Notes: generated by a model not told the origin, from the sequence alone. Counted from the stretch's first letter, positions 25,466 through 34,930 are shown. The stretch is 64,000 nt of DNA from an uncultured Bacilli bacterium (GCA_934085585.1 CAKOHI010000002.1:94288-158287), one strand, 5' to 3'. Translations and numbers: made by a program.

Positions 25466-25494
25466 TAATAATTAATTTAACAAACACATACGAT
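25466..25494 (+). promoter_or_regulatory. Sigma-E-like promoter of spoIVA
   Basis: -35 TAATAAT (25466-25472), 14-base spacer, -10 CATACGAT (25487-25494). Compared with the B. subtilis sigma-E consensus (KMATATT, 14-15, CATACAMT) this is 6 of 7 and 7 of 8. B. subtilis spoIVA is sigma-E dependent. A second -10-like CATACAAC is at 25381-25388. Confidence 0.65.
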
Positions 25495-25522
25495 TACAAT
25501 AGAAAACGAAAGATGGTGGATT

Positions 25523-27001
25523 ATGGAAAAAGAAAAAATTATATCATCAATAGCCAAACGAGGGAATGGTGAAATCTATTTAGGAGTAGTCGGAGCTGTT
25601 CGTACTGGTAAATCTACATTCATTAAAAGGTTCATAGAAAATCTAGTTGTACCAAACATAACAGATGAATATGAAAAGAAAAGATGTTTAGATGAAATAC
25701 CACAAAGTGCGCAAGGAAAAACAATAATGACAACAGAACCTAAATTTGTACCGAGTAATGGTGCAGCAATCAAAGTCGGCGAATTCGAAACAAGCATCAA
25801 GTTAGTTGATTGTGTAGGTTACGTCATCCCTGAAGCTAATGGCTTTGTTGATGAAGAAGGAAATCCAAGGATGGTAAAAAGTCCATGGTTTGAGGATGCG
25901 ATTCCTTTTGTGGAAGCGGCCGAAATAGGAACAGAGAAGGTCATCAAAGATCATGCAACAATAGGGATTGTTGTGACAACAGATGGTTCGTTCGGTGAAA
26001 TCAAGAGGGAGTCTTACCTTGAAGCTGAAGAAAAAGTGGTTAGTGAATTAAAAACAATTGGTAAACCATTTATAGTGATTTTGAACAGTATTCACCCTAC
26101 AAATACTGAAACTCAAGATCTAGCTAGAAGTTTAATGGATACTTATGATGTTCCGGTCATGCCTATAAGTGCGGAATTAATGAATGAAAAAGAGATAATG
26201 GAAATCTTAAAAACAGCATTGTACGAGTTTCCTGTTTTAGACATCAAAGTTTCCATACCTGAATGGGTACACGTCTTACCAAACAGCAATGAAATTAAAC
26301 AACATTATATAGAAAAAATTAAAGAAAGTGTAATTAGTGTTGAAAAAGTCAAAGATGTTGATTATATACTTGAGCATTTTAAAGATTCAGAATATATTTC
26401 AAACTCTTTTATATCTGAATTAGATGCATCAACAGGGACTGTAACCATAACACTCGACAGTCCAAACGAACTTTATACAGAAACACTAAAATCTTTAATG
26501 GGAGATATGATTACCACAAAAGCAGGACTTCTTAAATTATTTGCTAATTATGCTGAAGATAAAGAAGAAATGGATTCTCTAAAAGGTGCCATTAAAATGG
26601 CCAAAAATACTGGATATGGTATTGTATATCCAAGTATAAGAGAATTAAAACTACAAACTCCTGAACTTGTTAAGCAGGGTAGCAGGTATGGCGTTAAACT
26701 TAAAGCAGTGGCTTCAAGTATCCACATGTTAAAAGTTGATGTAGAATCTACTTTTGAACCAATAATAGGAAGTGAAATTCAATCTAAAGAATTAATTGAT
26801 AGATTAATGAAAGATTATGAAAATGATGCTTCTAGTATTTGGAAGAGTGAAATATTTGGTAGAAGTCTAGAGGCAATCGTACAAGAAGGAATACAAGCTA
26901 AACTTAGTATGATGCCTGATAATACCAGATATAAACTTAAAGAAACGGTATCAAAAATCGTTAATAAAGGATCAAATACATTAATTGCAATAGTAATATA
27001 G
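25523..27001 (+). CDS. spoIVA: Stage IV sporulation protein A, spore coat ATPase
   Basis: The cytoskeletal ATPase that polymerises on the forespore surface in the mother cell and is the base of the spore coat; also needed for cortex formation. Walker A GAVRTGKSTFIKRF lies near residue 24, with KLVDCVGY as the switch/Walker B segment and ILNSIHPT in the TRAFAC-like GTPase core. Its 492 residues equal the B. subtilis protein, and the C-terminus needed for SpoVM binding is present. RBS GGTGG. The terminator hairpin starts within its last codons. Confidence 0.97.
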   Translation: MEKEKIISSIAKRGNGEIYLGVVGAVRTGKSTFIKRFIENLVVPNITDEYEKKRCLDEIPQSAQGKTIMTTEPKFVPSNGAAIKVGEFETSIKLVDCVGYVIPEANGFVDEEGNPRMVKSPWFEDAIPFVEAAEIGTEKVIKDHATIGIVVTTDGSFGEIKRESYLEAEEKVVSELKTIGKPFIVILNSIHPTNTETQDLARSLMDTYDVPVMPISAELMNEKEIMEILKTALYEFPVLDIKVSIPEWVHVLPNSNEIKQHYIEKIKESVISVEKVKDVDYILEHFKDSEYISNSFISELDASTGTVTITLDSPNELYTETLKSLMGDMITTKAGLLKLFANYAEDKEEMDSLKGAIKMAKNTGYGIVYPSIRELKLQTPELVKQGSRYGVKLKAVASSIHMLKVDVESTFEPIIGSEIQSKELIDRLMKDYENDASSIWKSEIFGRSLEAIVQEGIQAKLSMMPDNTRYKLKETVSKIVNKGSNTLIAIVI

Positions 27002-27017
27002 CTATTGCTTTTTAATT
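26987..27017 (+). terminator. Terminator of spoIVA
   Basis: Stem GCAATAG / CTATTGC with an 8-base loop containing the stop codon, then TTTTTAATTTT. Confidence 0.75.
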
Positions 27018-27082
27018 TTATAAAAAAAATTTACAAAACATCTAATAAGTGTTAAAATATTTTTACTTCGGGGGCGTTTTAA

Positions 27083-27847
27083 ATGAATAAAATATATAAT
27101 TTTACAAATGAATTTGTAGCAGCATATCCAAAAATATACAATATGGATGGAATAAACATGCTATCAATTTTAGGTAGTGGAGATCAATATTTTACAGCAA
27201 TTTTAAATGGAGCAAAAAATGTAGATTTAATAGATGTAAATATTGTAAGTTGGTATTATTTTATTTTAAAGTTTACTGCTATTAAGTATTTAAGCTATGA
27301 AGAATTTATATCTTATTTTGTTATTAATAAAATTAATGATATAACAACATATCTTAAATTAAGAGAATATTTACCATATGAAGCTAGAAGATTTTTTGAT
27401 AAATTAAGAATAACTAAAACATCATTTTCTAGTATAATCATAAATAGTAATATAGAAACATTATTTGATGAAGAAAAGTACAGAAAATATATTCCTTATT
27501 TTGATAAGTTAGAATATTTAAAACTCCAAGAAATATTAAAAAATAAAACATTACCAACTTTTTTTAACTATGATTTTAAAGACTTTGTAACTTTAAATAA
27601 AAAGATAAGCTATGATTTATTAATGTTATCAAACATTTTTGATTGGATGAATTTAAGTCCTACAGAATTTAAAGCAATGCTAGATAATGTAAATATTTCT
27701 GTTATACAAGCTTTATACAAATGGAATTATTCTTCTACAGCATTAAAATTTCAAAATTTAGGTTTTGAAGTATTTAATGTGCCACCAGTAATTGAAAGTG
27801 AATATACAAAAGAAAATTTTGTGTTTACTTTACGAAAAACCAAGTAA
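27083..27847 (+). CDS. DUF3419-like (BtaA-type) protein
   Basis: A 254-residue protein. The N-terminal part looks like a SAM-binding Rossmann fold: MLSILGSGDQYFTAILNGAK, then VDLIDVN with the acidic residue after strand 2, and LKFTAIKYLSYEEF. This resembles the BtaA/DUF3419 family, whose BtaA member transfers the aminocarboxypropyl group of SAM in betaine lipid synthesis. The match is from memory of the pattern and the exact reaction here is unknown. RBS GGGGGCG; own terminator. Confidence 0.5.
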   Translation: MNKIYNFTNEFVAAYPKIYNMDGINMLSILGSGDQYFTAILNGAKNVDLIDVNIVSWYYFILKFTAIKYLSYEEFISYFVINKINDITTYLKLREYLPYEARRFFDKLRITKTSFSSIIINSNIETLFDEEKYRKYIPYFDKLEYLKLQEILKNKTLPTFFNYDFKDFVTLNKKISYDLLMLSNIFDWMNLSPTEFKAMLDNVNISVIQALYKWNYSSTALKFQNLGFEVFNVPPVIESEYTKENFVFTLRKTK

Positions 27848-27872
27848 TATTTTGAAAATATTGCTTTTTTTT
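27842..27872 (+). terminator. Terminator after the DUF3419-like gene
   Basis: An 11-bp stem (AAG-T-AATATTT against AAATATT-G-CTT, one T-G pair), loop TGA, then a run of T. Confidence 0.7.
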
Positions 27873-27907
27873 AATTATAATAATATAATTAAATAGGTGA
27901 TTAAAAA

Positions 27908-29242
27908 ATGTATGAAAATAAAAAAATATTAATTTTAGGAGCTGCTAAAAGTGGTATCGCGGTAGCTAAAGTTTTAGCTAATAAGCATAATGATATAACA
28001 ATTACAGATTTAAATGATCTTTCTAGTGAAATAAAACAAGAACTTGAATCATTAAATATTAAAATAATTATTACAAAAGATCAACTTGATTTAATTGATG
28101 ATTCTTGGGATTTAATAATTAAAAATCCTGCGATTATGTCAACAAGTAATTTGATAAAAAAATGTGAAGAATTAAATTTGCGAGTTGAAAATGAAATTGA
28201 AGTAGCATATCATTTTTTACCTCAAAATATTACAATTATCGGAGTAACTGGATCAAATGGAAAGACAACTACAACTACAATAATTTATAATATGTTAAAA
28301 AGTTTGGGAAAAAGTGTTGTTCTCGGAGGTAATATTGGAACCCCTCTAACAGATTTAATTAGCAAAATAAAAGAAGGGGATATTTTACTTTTAGAAATAA
28401 GTGATCATCAATTATGTGACATTCATGATTTTAAGACAGATATTAGTGTCTTAACAAATATTTGTCCAACTCATTTAGATTATCATGGAACATATGAACA
28501 TTATAAAAAAACTAAAGAAAAAATATTTAATAAGCATACTAAAGATGATTTAGCAATAATTAATTTTGAAAATGAAGATGCTTTAAATGCCAGCAAAAAT
28601 ATTGCTTCACAAAAAGAATATTTCAGTAGTAAAGGAAATACTAATGCTCGTGCTTATCTTGAAAATGATGGAATATATCTTGATAATAAATTAATTATTA
28701 AAACAGATGAAATAAAATTAAAAGGTATTCATAATTATGAAAACATTATGGCAGCGATATTAGTTTGTGAAAGATTTGATTTAAATATTGATAAAATAAA
28801 AGACTTTTTAGCTAATTTTAATGGAGTAGAACATAGACTAGAATTTGTAAGAAGAATAAATAATGTTGATTATTATAATGATTCTAAATCAACTAATCCA
28901 ACATCAACAATTACAGCATTAAAGACATTTGATAATCCAATACATTTAATTCTTGGTGGCTTAAATCGTAATCAAGATTATCATGAATTAGATGAATACA
29001 TGAAAAATGTCAAGTGTATTTACGCTATCGGAGAAACAACTGATATTGTTGCTGAATATGCCAAAAGTATAAAAATCAATTGCTTTAAATGTCAAACTTT
29101 ACAAAATGCAATGTTAAAAATAAAAGAAAATGTTGAACCAAATGAAATAGTTTTACTATCGCCTGGGGCATCAAGTCAAGATCAATATCCACATTTTGAA
29201 GATCGTGGCAATGAATTTAAAAATATAGTTGAAAAATTATAA
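27908..29242 (+). CDS. murD: UDP-N-acetylmuramoyl-L-alanine:D-glutamate ligase
   Basis: The cytoplasmic Mur ligase that adds D-Glu to UDP-MurNAc-L-Ala. Domain 1 begins KKILILGAAKSGIAVAKVLA, the ATP loop is GVTGSNGKTTTTT, and EISDHQL, NICPTHLDYHG, the carbamylated-Lys region and NDSKSTNPTSTITAL are all present. The 444 residues are normal. It stands alone here, not inside a division-and-cell-wall (dcw) cluster. RBS AGGTGAT. Confidence 0.96.
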   Translation: MYENKKILILGAAKSGIAVAKVLANKHNDITITDLNDLSSEIKQELESLNIKIIITKDQLDLIDDSWDLIIKNPAIMSTSNLIKKCEELNLRVENEIEVAYHFLPQNITIIGVTGSNGKTTTTTIIYNMLKSLGKSVVLGGNIGTPLTDLISKIKEGDILLLEISDHQLCDIHDFKTDISVLTNICPTHLDYHGTYEHYKKTKEKIFNKHTKDDLAIINFENEDALNASKNIASQKEYFSSKGNTNARAYLENDGIYLDNKLIIKTDEIKLKGIHNYENIMAAILVCERFDLNIDKIKDFLANFNGVEHRLEFVRRINNVDYYNDSKSTNPTSTITALKTFDNPIHLILGGLNRNQDYHELDEYMKNVKCIYAIGETTDIVAEYAKSIKINCFKCQTLQNAMLKIKENVEPNEIVLLSPGASSQDQYPHFEDRGNEFKNIVEKL

Positions 29243-29286
29243 ATAAGAAGGTATAATTATTATATAATAAAAAAGGGGCTGATAAA

Positions 29287-30735
29287 ATGAATGGACAAAA
29301 TCCAAACACTTTAAATAATAGCGAAAATAATTTAAATGGGACTACTTTGGGTTCCACAACCTTAGGGCAAGCACAGATGCCAAATCCAAATTTGGTACAA
29401 AATACAGTACCAAATCAAATGCCGGCACAAACCCCAACACCAAGCCCAATGCCAAATTTAAATGGGCCAGTTGCAAATCCAAGTCAAATTCCAAATACTA
29501 ATGTGGAACAAGTAGAAACTCCGGTACAAATTAACAGCAATCCGGTAAACAATAATGTTCCTCCGGTTTCACAAGCACCAAGTGAACCAACCCCAGTTGC
29601 TCAACCAATTCCAGGAACAGACTCATCAGTTAATTTAAATAATTTAACTGGCAATACTATTGGAAGTGGAAATTTAGGATTTAATCAAACTAGTCAAGGT
29701 TTTATGGAAAACAGAAAAATGGAGAATATAGGTATAGTGCCCCCACCAAATACTGAACCACAAAAAAATAATAAAAAATCCAACAAGTTACTATTTATTC
29801 TACTAATAATAGTATTAATTGCAGGAGTAGCCTTCGGAGTATATTATTTTTTAAGTGTTAGTAACAACAAAGTAAAACTTACAACAAATGAAATTACTAT
29901 AAATCTTGGTGAAACTATTCCTGATGATATAGCAAGTTATGCTAAAGTAGTCAGAGGAAATATAAACAAATGTAGTTTAAATACTAGTTTAGTTGACACC
30001 TCAAAATTAGGAAAATATAAAGTAACAATAACATGCGGAAAAGATAATTATACAACAAATGTTAATGTAAGTGATAAAGAAGCCCCAAAAGTTGAACTAA
30101 ATGTAGTATTTAAAACAGTAAATACGTCTGTAAATATTGAAGATTTTGTAAGAAGTTGTAATGATCCGTCTAATTGTAAAACAAGTTACGTAAATGAAGA
30201 AACAGTAAATAATTATCTTTTAACAGCAGGGGGACCATATAAAGTTGAAATTCAAGCTGCAGATGATAGTCAAAACAAAAAAACTTATACAACAGATCTT
30301 TATGTAACAAGTGAAGATGTATTCTTATTCCTAGATTGTTCAACAAATGAAGAAGCTTTAACGAGCTATAAAGCAAAAAAAGTAACTTCTGATATCTTCC
30401 CAATAAGTAGAAATAATTTTGCATTTTTACAAGTAGCTAGAAGAGATTACATCTATACTTTTGAAACAGAAGAAGAGTATAAAAAAGCTATAGGGAATAA
30501 AGATAATGAAATAACATTTGATAATATAACAGGTAGTGCAATTTATGATGATGCAAATTTGAAATTAATAATAAGCACAGATTTATCTTTAGAAAAATTA
30601 AATAGTGAAAATAATGGAGCATTTCCAACAAACTATTCAGATATTCAAAGATTATATGCCGAAAAAGAAGGATATGCTGGACCTCAAATACTAAAGACAT
30701 ATCCGCAATATACAAATACAGAAGAAAGTGAATAA
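29287..30735 (+). CDS. Single-pass membrane protein with Pro/Asn/Gln-rich cytoplasmic tail and Ig-like exported domains
   Basis: A 482-residue protein of unknown function. Residues 1-155 are low complexity (Asn, Pro, Gln, Thr), then Lys-rich NNKKSNK and one membrane helix (LLFILLIIVLIAGVAFGVYYFL, about residues 160-182). Outside come two bacterial Ig-like units (TTNEITINLGETIPDDIASYAKV and a DKEAPKVELN unit) and a C-terminal domain of about 130 residues. Ig-like domains of this type are common in wall-associated proteins. RBS AGGGG. The terminator overlaps its stop. Confidence 0.65.
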   Translation: MNGQNPNTLNNSENNLNGTTLGSTTLGQAQMPNPNLVQNTVPNQMPAQTPTPSPMPNLNGPVANPSQIPNTNVEQVETPVQINSNPVNNNVPPVSQAPSEPTPVAQPIPGTDSSVNLNNLTGNTIGSGNLGFNQTSQGFMENRKMENIGIVPPPNTEPQKNNKKSNKLLFILLIIVLIAGVAFGVYYFLSVSNNKVKLTTNEITINLGETIPDDIASYAKVVRGNINKCSLNTSLVDTSKLGKYKVTITCGKDNYTTNVNVSDKEAPKVELNVVFKTVNTSVNIEDFVRSCNDPSNCKTSYVNEETVNNYLLTAGGPYKVEIQAADDSQNKKTYTTDLYVTSEDVFLFLDCSTNEEALTSYKAKKVTSDIFPISRNNFAFLQVARRDYIYTFETEEEYKKAIGNKDNEITFDNITGSAIYDDANLKLIISTDLSLEKLNSENNGAFPTNYSDIQRLYAEKEGYAGPQILKTYPQYTNTEESE

Positions 30736-30759
30736 ACTCATTTTCTTCTTTTATATTTT
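30721..30759 (+). terminator. Terminator overlapping the stop of the preceding gene
   Basis: 11-bp stem GAAGAAAGTGA / TCATTTTCTTC (one G-U), loop ATAAAC, then TTTTATATTTT. The stop codon lies across the stem-loop junction. Confidence 0.7.
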
Positions 30760-30795
30760 AAAAAAACGTGTTACAATTATTATGAGGTTGATGAA

Positions 30796-31569
30796 ATGAA
30801 AAATGATAATGGCAACAAATTCTTATTTACAATCGCTGTATTACTTTTAGCATGTCTAGTGTGCATGGTCTTTATAAAAATATTTATATTTGACAAGAAA
30901 AAAGAAGATAGACCAAAAGAAGTATCAGAAGATGTAATTAAAGAAATATATTCATATTTAGATGTAACACCTTTAAATAATGAAATTACTTTTTATGCCA
31001 ATCAATTTATAAAAAGTAATAATTTAAGTTACCAAACATTAGCAAAAGTAACTTATAATTATATAGTAAATTATGATAAATTTAAATTAGAAGCAACCAC
31101 AGATGAAGATCAAAAATTAATAGATAAGGGAACTCTAATTTATAAAATAAAAACAGAAAACTTTATAGAAGAAACAAGTAAAATATTTGAAAATCCAGCA
31201 TTAACTTTAAATGAACATTTTAACACTTTTGATATAAATGAAGAAACTAGTGCTAAAGTTATTAATGATTACGTATATATATATAAATTAAATGATAAAA
31301 TAAATAATAATTATATTACATATCGAGGAATGTTAAGTTATACATTAACAGACAATAATGATACAATTATAATAACAGAGTACTATTTAGGATGTGATAA
31401 AGAAACAAGAAAATGTTATGATACTTTTGGTACACAAAATACACCAAATTCAATTACATATAGTGAAAATTTAGATGCCAGTACGATGACACCAAAACTT
31501 AAAAAATATGAACATACATTTAAAAAGATAGATGGAAATTATAAATGGGTTAGTGTAGAAGGGGTTTAA
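30796..31569 (+). CDS. Membrane-anchored protein of unknown function
   Basis: 257 residues: short cytoplasmic start, one membrane helix (FLFTIAVLLLACLVCMVFIKIFIF), a DKKKEDRPKE stalk and an exported domain of about 210 residues with two close Cys (GCDKETRKC) that could pair. I recognise no family. RBS GAGGTTGAT. It lies between two other unknown genes on the same strand. Confidence 0.6.
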   Translation: MKNDNGNKFLFTIAVLLLACLVCMVFIKIFIFDKKKEDRPKEVSEDVIKEIYSYLDVTPLNNEITFYANQFIKSNNLSYQTLAKVTYNYIVNYDKFKLEATTDEDQKLIDKGTLIYKIKTENFIEETSKIFENPALTLNEHFNTFDINEETSAKVINDYVYIYKLNDKINNNYITYRGMLSYTLTDNNDTIIITEYYLGCDKETRKCYDTFGTQNTPNSITYSENLDASTMTPKLKKYEHTFKKIDGNYKWVSVEGV

Positions 31570-31592
31570 GACTTTTTCGGGGGGAATAAAAA

Positions 31593-32618
31593 ATGCAAGA
31601 TATATATTCATATTCATATTCAGTATTTAATATTTTTATAGATAATTTAAATGTTTATTTTAAAGGCGATAACTACAAAATCACTAATGCTATATTTGAC
31701 TTTTTAACCAATAAAAATAGCAAATACAATTCTAAATTTGAAACTTTTATGGATGAAAAATTCTGGGATTTAAATTCTATAAAAAAAGTATTAATGTTAA
31801 TGATTGCTAGTAAAGCCTACATCCTTAATTATTATGATTACATACATAATATAAATAAAGAGGTATGCCAAGAAACTTTAGAAGAGCTTGAAGATCTTGA
31901 TTCGAAAAATATTATTAAAGAATTTCACATAGATGGAGCTTTAAGAGAAAAATGGCTGGAAGATTTTCATGAGTTTATAAACAGGCCTTACATATTTCAA
32001 AGTCAAAGTAAGTATTTAATTATAAAAAATAATAAAATAAAACAAGTATTTAGAATAAATCCATATGAAATATTGGATCTATCAGACTTTATAGATAACG
32101 ATAAATTTATAACATCAGAAATAACAATTCAAACATTATTAAATATTTATGATGAATCACTTGAAGAAACCATTAATGTAAGTTTAGAAGAAGATAGATT
32201 AGATAATGATAATTTACTTATAAAAACATTTATTAAAAATTTAATTAGCCATTTAAAAAATGATGATAAAAAAATTATAAATTACGTAAAATATATGATA
32301 GCAAATATATATGAAACTATAATTATAGAGATATATGGAAAAAATGAGGATTATAAAAGATTTGCTAATTTAATTTATTATATTGAGCATACTGATATAA
32401 ACGATATAGTAAAAAGATTTTTTCAGGATTATTTATTTGCACTTAATGTAATAGATGCTTTTTTAGAAAGTAATGATTATTTGCTTGAAGGAGATCTTTT
32501 TGAAAAAAGAGAAGTATATAAAGAAAAAGGAGATTTAAAATTGCTTCGAAAATTAAATCCCTATTATAATGAAGAAGAAATTGTTTTCAAAAAAATAAAA
32601 GAAACTATGGAAGAGTAG
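31593..32618 (+). CDS. Protein of unknown function, helical, cytoplasmic
   Basis: 341 residues, rich in Asp, Glu, Lys, Ile and Asn, with no membrane helix or signal. Secondary structure looks mainly helical. No catalytic motif stands out. Strong RBS (GGGGGG). It ends 5 bases from the facing sortase gene, and a shared hairpin covers both stops. Confidence 0.6.
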   Translation: MQDIYSYSYSVFNIFIDNLNVYFKGDNYKITNAIFDFLTNKNSKYNSKFETFMDEKFWDLNSIKKVLMLMIASKAYILNYYDYIHNINKEVCQETLEELEDLDSKNIIKEFHIDGALREKWLEDFHEFINRPYIFQSQSKYLIIKNNKIKQVFRINPYEILDLSDFIDNDKFITSEITIQTLLNIYDESLEETINVSLEEDRLDNDNLLIKTFIKNLISHLKNDDKKIINYVKYMIANIYETIIIEIYGKNEDYKRFANLIYYIEHTDINDIVKRFFQDYLFALNVIDAFLESNDYLLEGDLFEKREVYKEKGDLKLLRKLNPYYNEEEIVFKKIKETMEE

Positions 32619-32625
32619 TTTCTTT
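32598..32625. terminator. Shared hairpin between convergent genes
   Basis: Stem AAAGAAACT / AGTTTCTTT with a 10-base loop. T tracts are short, so it is probably a weak bidirectional terminator. Confidence 0.5.
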
Positions 32626-34192
32626 AATCATTTAATAATACTGCATGAACAACATATTTACTATATTCATCAGCACAAGTTGATAATGTTAAAATTTTAT
32701 CATTTTCATTTAATGTAATACCAAAATTATAAATACTTCGGTTTTTAATCATATTAAACATATTCATTTTAGTACTTGTATCTGGGAATATTACTTGAAG
32801 ATAATCTGTAGTGGTTTCAACTCTATACATAGAAAATATTTTATAGTGAAGTTCATCATATAAAGTTCTAATTGTAATAACTTGATTATCTGGATTACTA
32901 TACCAATTATATCTCATCATATTTTGTAAATTACCAAACATTATACCATTATAATATCTATTGTGAGCATATAATATAAGATTATCACTTAAATTTACAA
33001 CATCACCACGAAAGTCCATGAAAACCCAACCATTTTTGTCATTTTCACGATAAATGTTATGACTTAAATAATAATTATTATCAGTAGCTTGAACAACTGG
33101 ATAATTTATATTAGTATTGGGAACAATTACCCAAGCAACAGTTTCAGGATTTATTAGGTAAACACTTGCAACATCTTCATTTTTTACAAGTTTCTCATTT
33201 TCTTCTTTGTTTTCATTAAGTTTATTAATAATAACTGTGGTATCATTTAAGGAAATAACTTCTTTTAATTCATTTTGTATTTTATTAACACCTTTCATTG
33301 AAGTATAATTATCATAAAATATATAAGTAAAAGTAAATCCAATGATTAATATAATAATATAACCACACGTTTTTAAAATACTATAATTAGTTTGTTTTAA
33401 AATATTATCTTGTAAATATTCTTTACTATATTTAAGTCTAAAATATATTTTATATCTTTTACTTTTTTTCTTATTAAAGTCATGTAGATAGGCAATTGTT
33501 TCTTCATTTTCGATATTAGCATGAATGACTATTTTAACATTCTTTTTGTTATATTTTCTTAATATTTTAATAATATATTCTAAATCGCTTTTATTAACAT
33601 AATCAACATTTATGGTTCGTAAGTATTTATTAATAGAACAAAAAGCTTCGAAATCCTCTTCATCTTGCAAAGAAAGGGGCAAGTCCATTTGTAAAGTCAT
33701 TTTATAAAACATACTTGAAAATATACTTAAATTATTTTTTAACATAAAATTAGATAAATATAAAATTTCATTTCTAGATTCTACGATTATTCCATGTTTA
33801 TCTAAAAACTCAATCATAAATGGTTGAAGATTATAACAATTTACATTTTTAATACTTGTTTTTGTAATATTTTCACATATTTTAAAAGTAAGTTGACTAT
33901 CTTCATTTAAAATTAAGTTTTTAATGTTTTTATTATTTTTTACAATATCTAAAATAGGTAAAACAAATTCATTTTTTTCGATTACTAAAGTATCAATATT
34001 ATAATTATTAGTAATTTCATTTAAAAAAGTAGAAACTATTTTTAAGTTACTAATTAAATATTCTAATGAAAAAAGTAATTCATCAGCACTGATGACATTT
34101 GTGTTTAGTAAATTTTTGTTGTTAGAAGATAATTTTACCTTTTCCTTTACAATAATTGTATTGTTTTTTATTTTAAATAATATTTTTTTCAT
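32624..34192 (-). CDS. Class B sortase with large cytoplasmic N-terminal domain
   Basis: 522 residues. The C-terminal about 200 residues are a sortase B domain: VAWVIVPNTNINYPVVQATDNNYYL, catalytic His in LYAHN, catalytic Cys506 in TLSTC. The usual catalytic Arg region reads SKYVVHAV, so the Arg appears replaced (Lys or Tyr). A membrane helix (YIIILIIGFTFTYIFY) precedes the domain. The first about 270 residues are cytoplasmic, alternating alpha/beta without a recognised family; sortases are normally about 220-250 residues, so this is a fusion. It is divergent from a gene for a protein with a C-terminal sorting signal. Confidence 0.85.
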   Translation of the reverse strand: MKKILFKIKNNTIIVKEKVKLSSNNKNLLNTNVISADELLFSLEYLISNLKIVSTFLNEITNNYNIDTLVIEKNEFVLPILDIVKNNKNIKNLILNEDSQLTFKICENITKTSIKNVNCYNLQPFMIEFLDKHGIIVESRNEILYLSNFMLKNNLSIFSSMFYKMTLQMDLPLSLQDEEDFEAFCSINKYLRTINVDYVNKSDLEYIIKILRKYNKKNVKIVIHANIENEETIAYLHDFNKKKSKRYKIYFRLKYSKEYLQDNILKQTNYSILKTCGYIIILIIGFTFTYIFYDNYTSMKGVNKIQNELKEVISLNDTTVIINKLNENKEENEKLVKNEDVASVYLINPETVAWVIVPNTNINYPVVQATDNNYYLSHNIYRENDKNGWVFMDFRGDVVNLSDNLILYAHNRYYNGIMFGNLQNMMRYNWYSNPDNQVITIRTLYDELHYKIFSMYRVETTTDYLQVIFPDTSTKMNMFNMIKNRSIYNFGITLNENDKILTLSTCADEYSKYVVHAVLLND

Positions 34193-34267
34193 ATCCTCAA
34201 ATCCTTATACTACAATATTATAATATCACAAATTTACACTTTTTAGTATAATTTTATAAAAAATATG

Positions 34268-34294
34268 TTGTTTTTTGTATTTTTATGATATAAT
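34268..34294 (+). promoter_or_regulatory. Promoter of the sortase-substrate-like gene
   Basis: -35 TTGTTT (34268-34273), a 15-base spacer ending TGA, -10 TATAAT (34289-34294), extended -10. Confidence 0.55.
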
Positions 34295-34324
34295 TTAGAC
34301 ATAATAAAGATAGGAGAGATGATA

Positions 34325-34882
34325 GTGGTGAAAAAATTAATAGGAATAGTTGCTATAGCAATGGCTTTAGTTATAATGCCTTTAGGTGTATCAGCGGCTC
34401 AAATAAAGCCTTCATGTGATAAGAGCTGTCCATCAGAAAATGGTAAGTGTACATCAACATGTAAAATTACAGTTGAAGGAAATACATCTACATTAACAAC
34501 ATTTACAGCTAATCTTGAAATATTAGGTGAAGGAGTAACTGTTAAAAGTTTTACTCCAGGTGATGGTTGGACAAAAATATCTCCAACAGATACTGAACTA
34601 GCAGGAACTACAATTCCAATTAGCTTTATGTCTGCTACTGGTGTAACTACAAATAATTTTACATTAGCAACATTTACATTAGAACTTGAAAGTGCTGCAA
34701 CAAATTGTAGTTTAAATTTAAAGAACCCATCAGTTGGTAGTGAAGTCACTGTAGATATTAAGACTACAACAGAAACAAAAACTGGAGCTTCATTACCTAT
34801 AGCAATAATTGCCGTAGGAGTTGTTGGCGCTGTAGTAATATATGCAACTACCAAGAAAAATAAAAAAATATACAAAATATAA
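34325..34882 (+). CDS. Small cell-wall protein with C-terminal sorting-like signal
   Basis: About 185 residues. Signal peptide to SAA, then a Cys-rich patch (CDKSCPSENGKCTSTCK), a beta-rich domain of about 90 residues resembling cohesin-like folds (VKSFTPGDGWTKIS, ATFTLELES), and a C-terminal tripartite signal: KTGASLP, a hydrophobic stretch, and the tail KKNKKIYKI. KTGASLP is not LPxTG but has the layout of class B or related sortase signals. The divergent neighbour is a sortase. GTG 34325 is used because GGAG ends 8 bases before it; ATG 34319 is too close to the RBS. Confidence 0.7.
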   Translation: MVKKLIGIVAIAMALVIMPLGVSAAQIKPSCDKSCPSENGKCTSTCKITVEGNTSTLTTFTANLEILGEGVTVKSFTPGDGWTKISPTDTELAGTTIPISFMSATGVTTNNFTLATFTLELESAATNCSLNLKNPSVGSEVTVDIKTTTETKTGASLPIAIIAVGVVGAVVIYATTKKNKKIYKI

Positions 34883-34891
34883 TAATTTTTT

Positions 34892-34920
34892 AACAATCTT
34901 CTTTGCAAGATTGTTTTTTT
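34892..34920 (+). terminator. Terminator after the sorting-signal protein
   Basis: 9-bp stem AACAATCTT / AAGATTGTT, loop CTTTGC, seven T. Its loop holds part of the lysS -35 box. Confidence 0.85.
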
Positions 34921-34930
34921 ATGATAAAAT
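34903..34930 (+). promoter_or_regulatory. lysS promoter nested in the upstream terminator
   Basis: -35 TTGCAA (34903-34908) inside the terminator hairpin, 16-base spacer ending TGA, -10 TAAAAT (34925-34930), extended -10. Confidence 0.55.
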
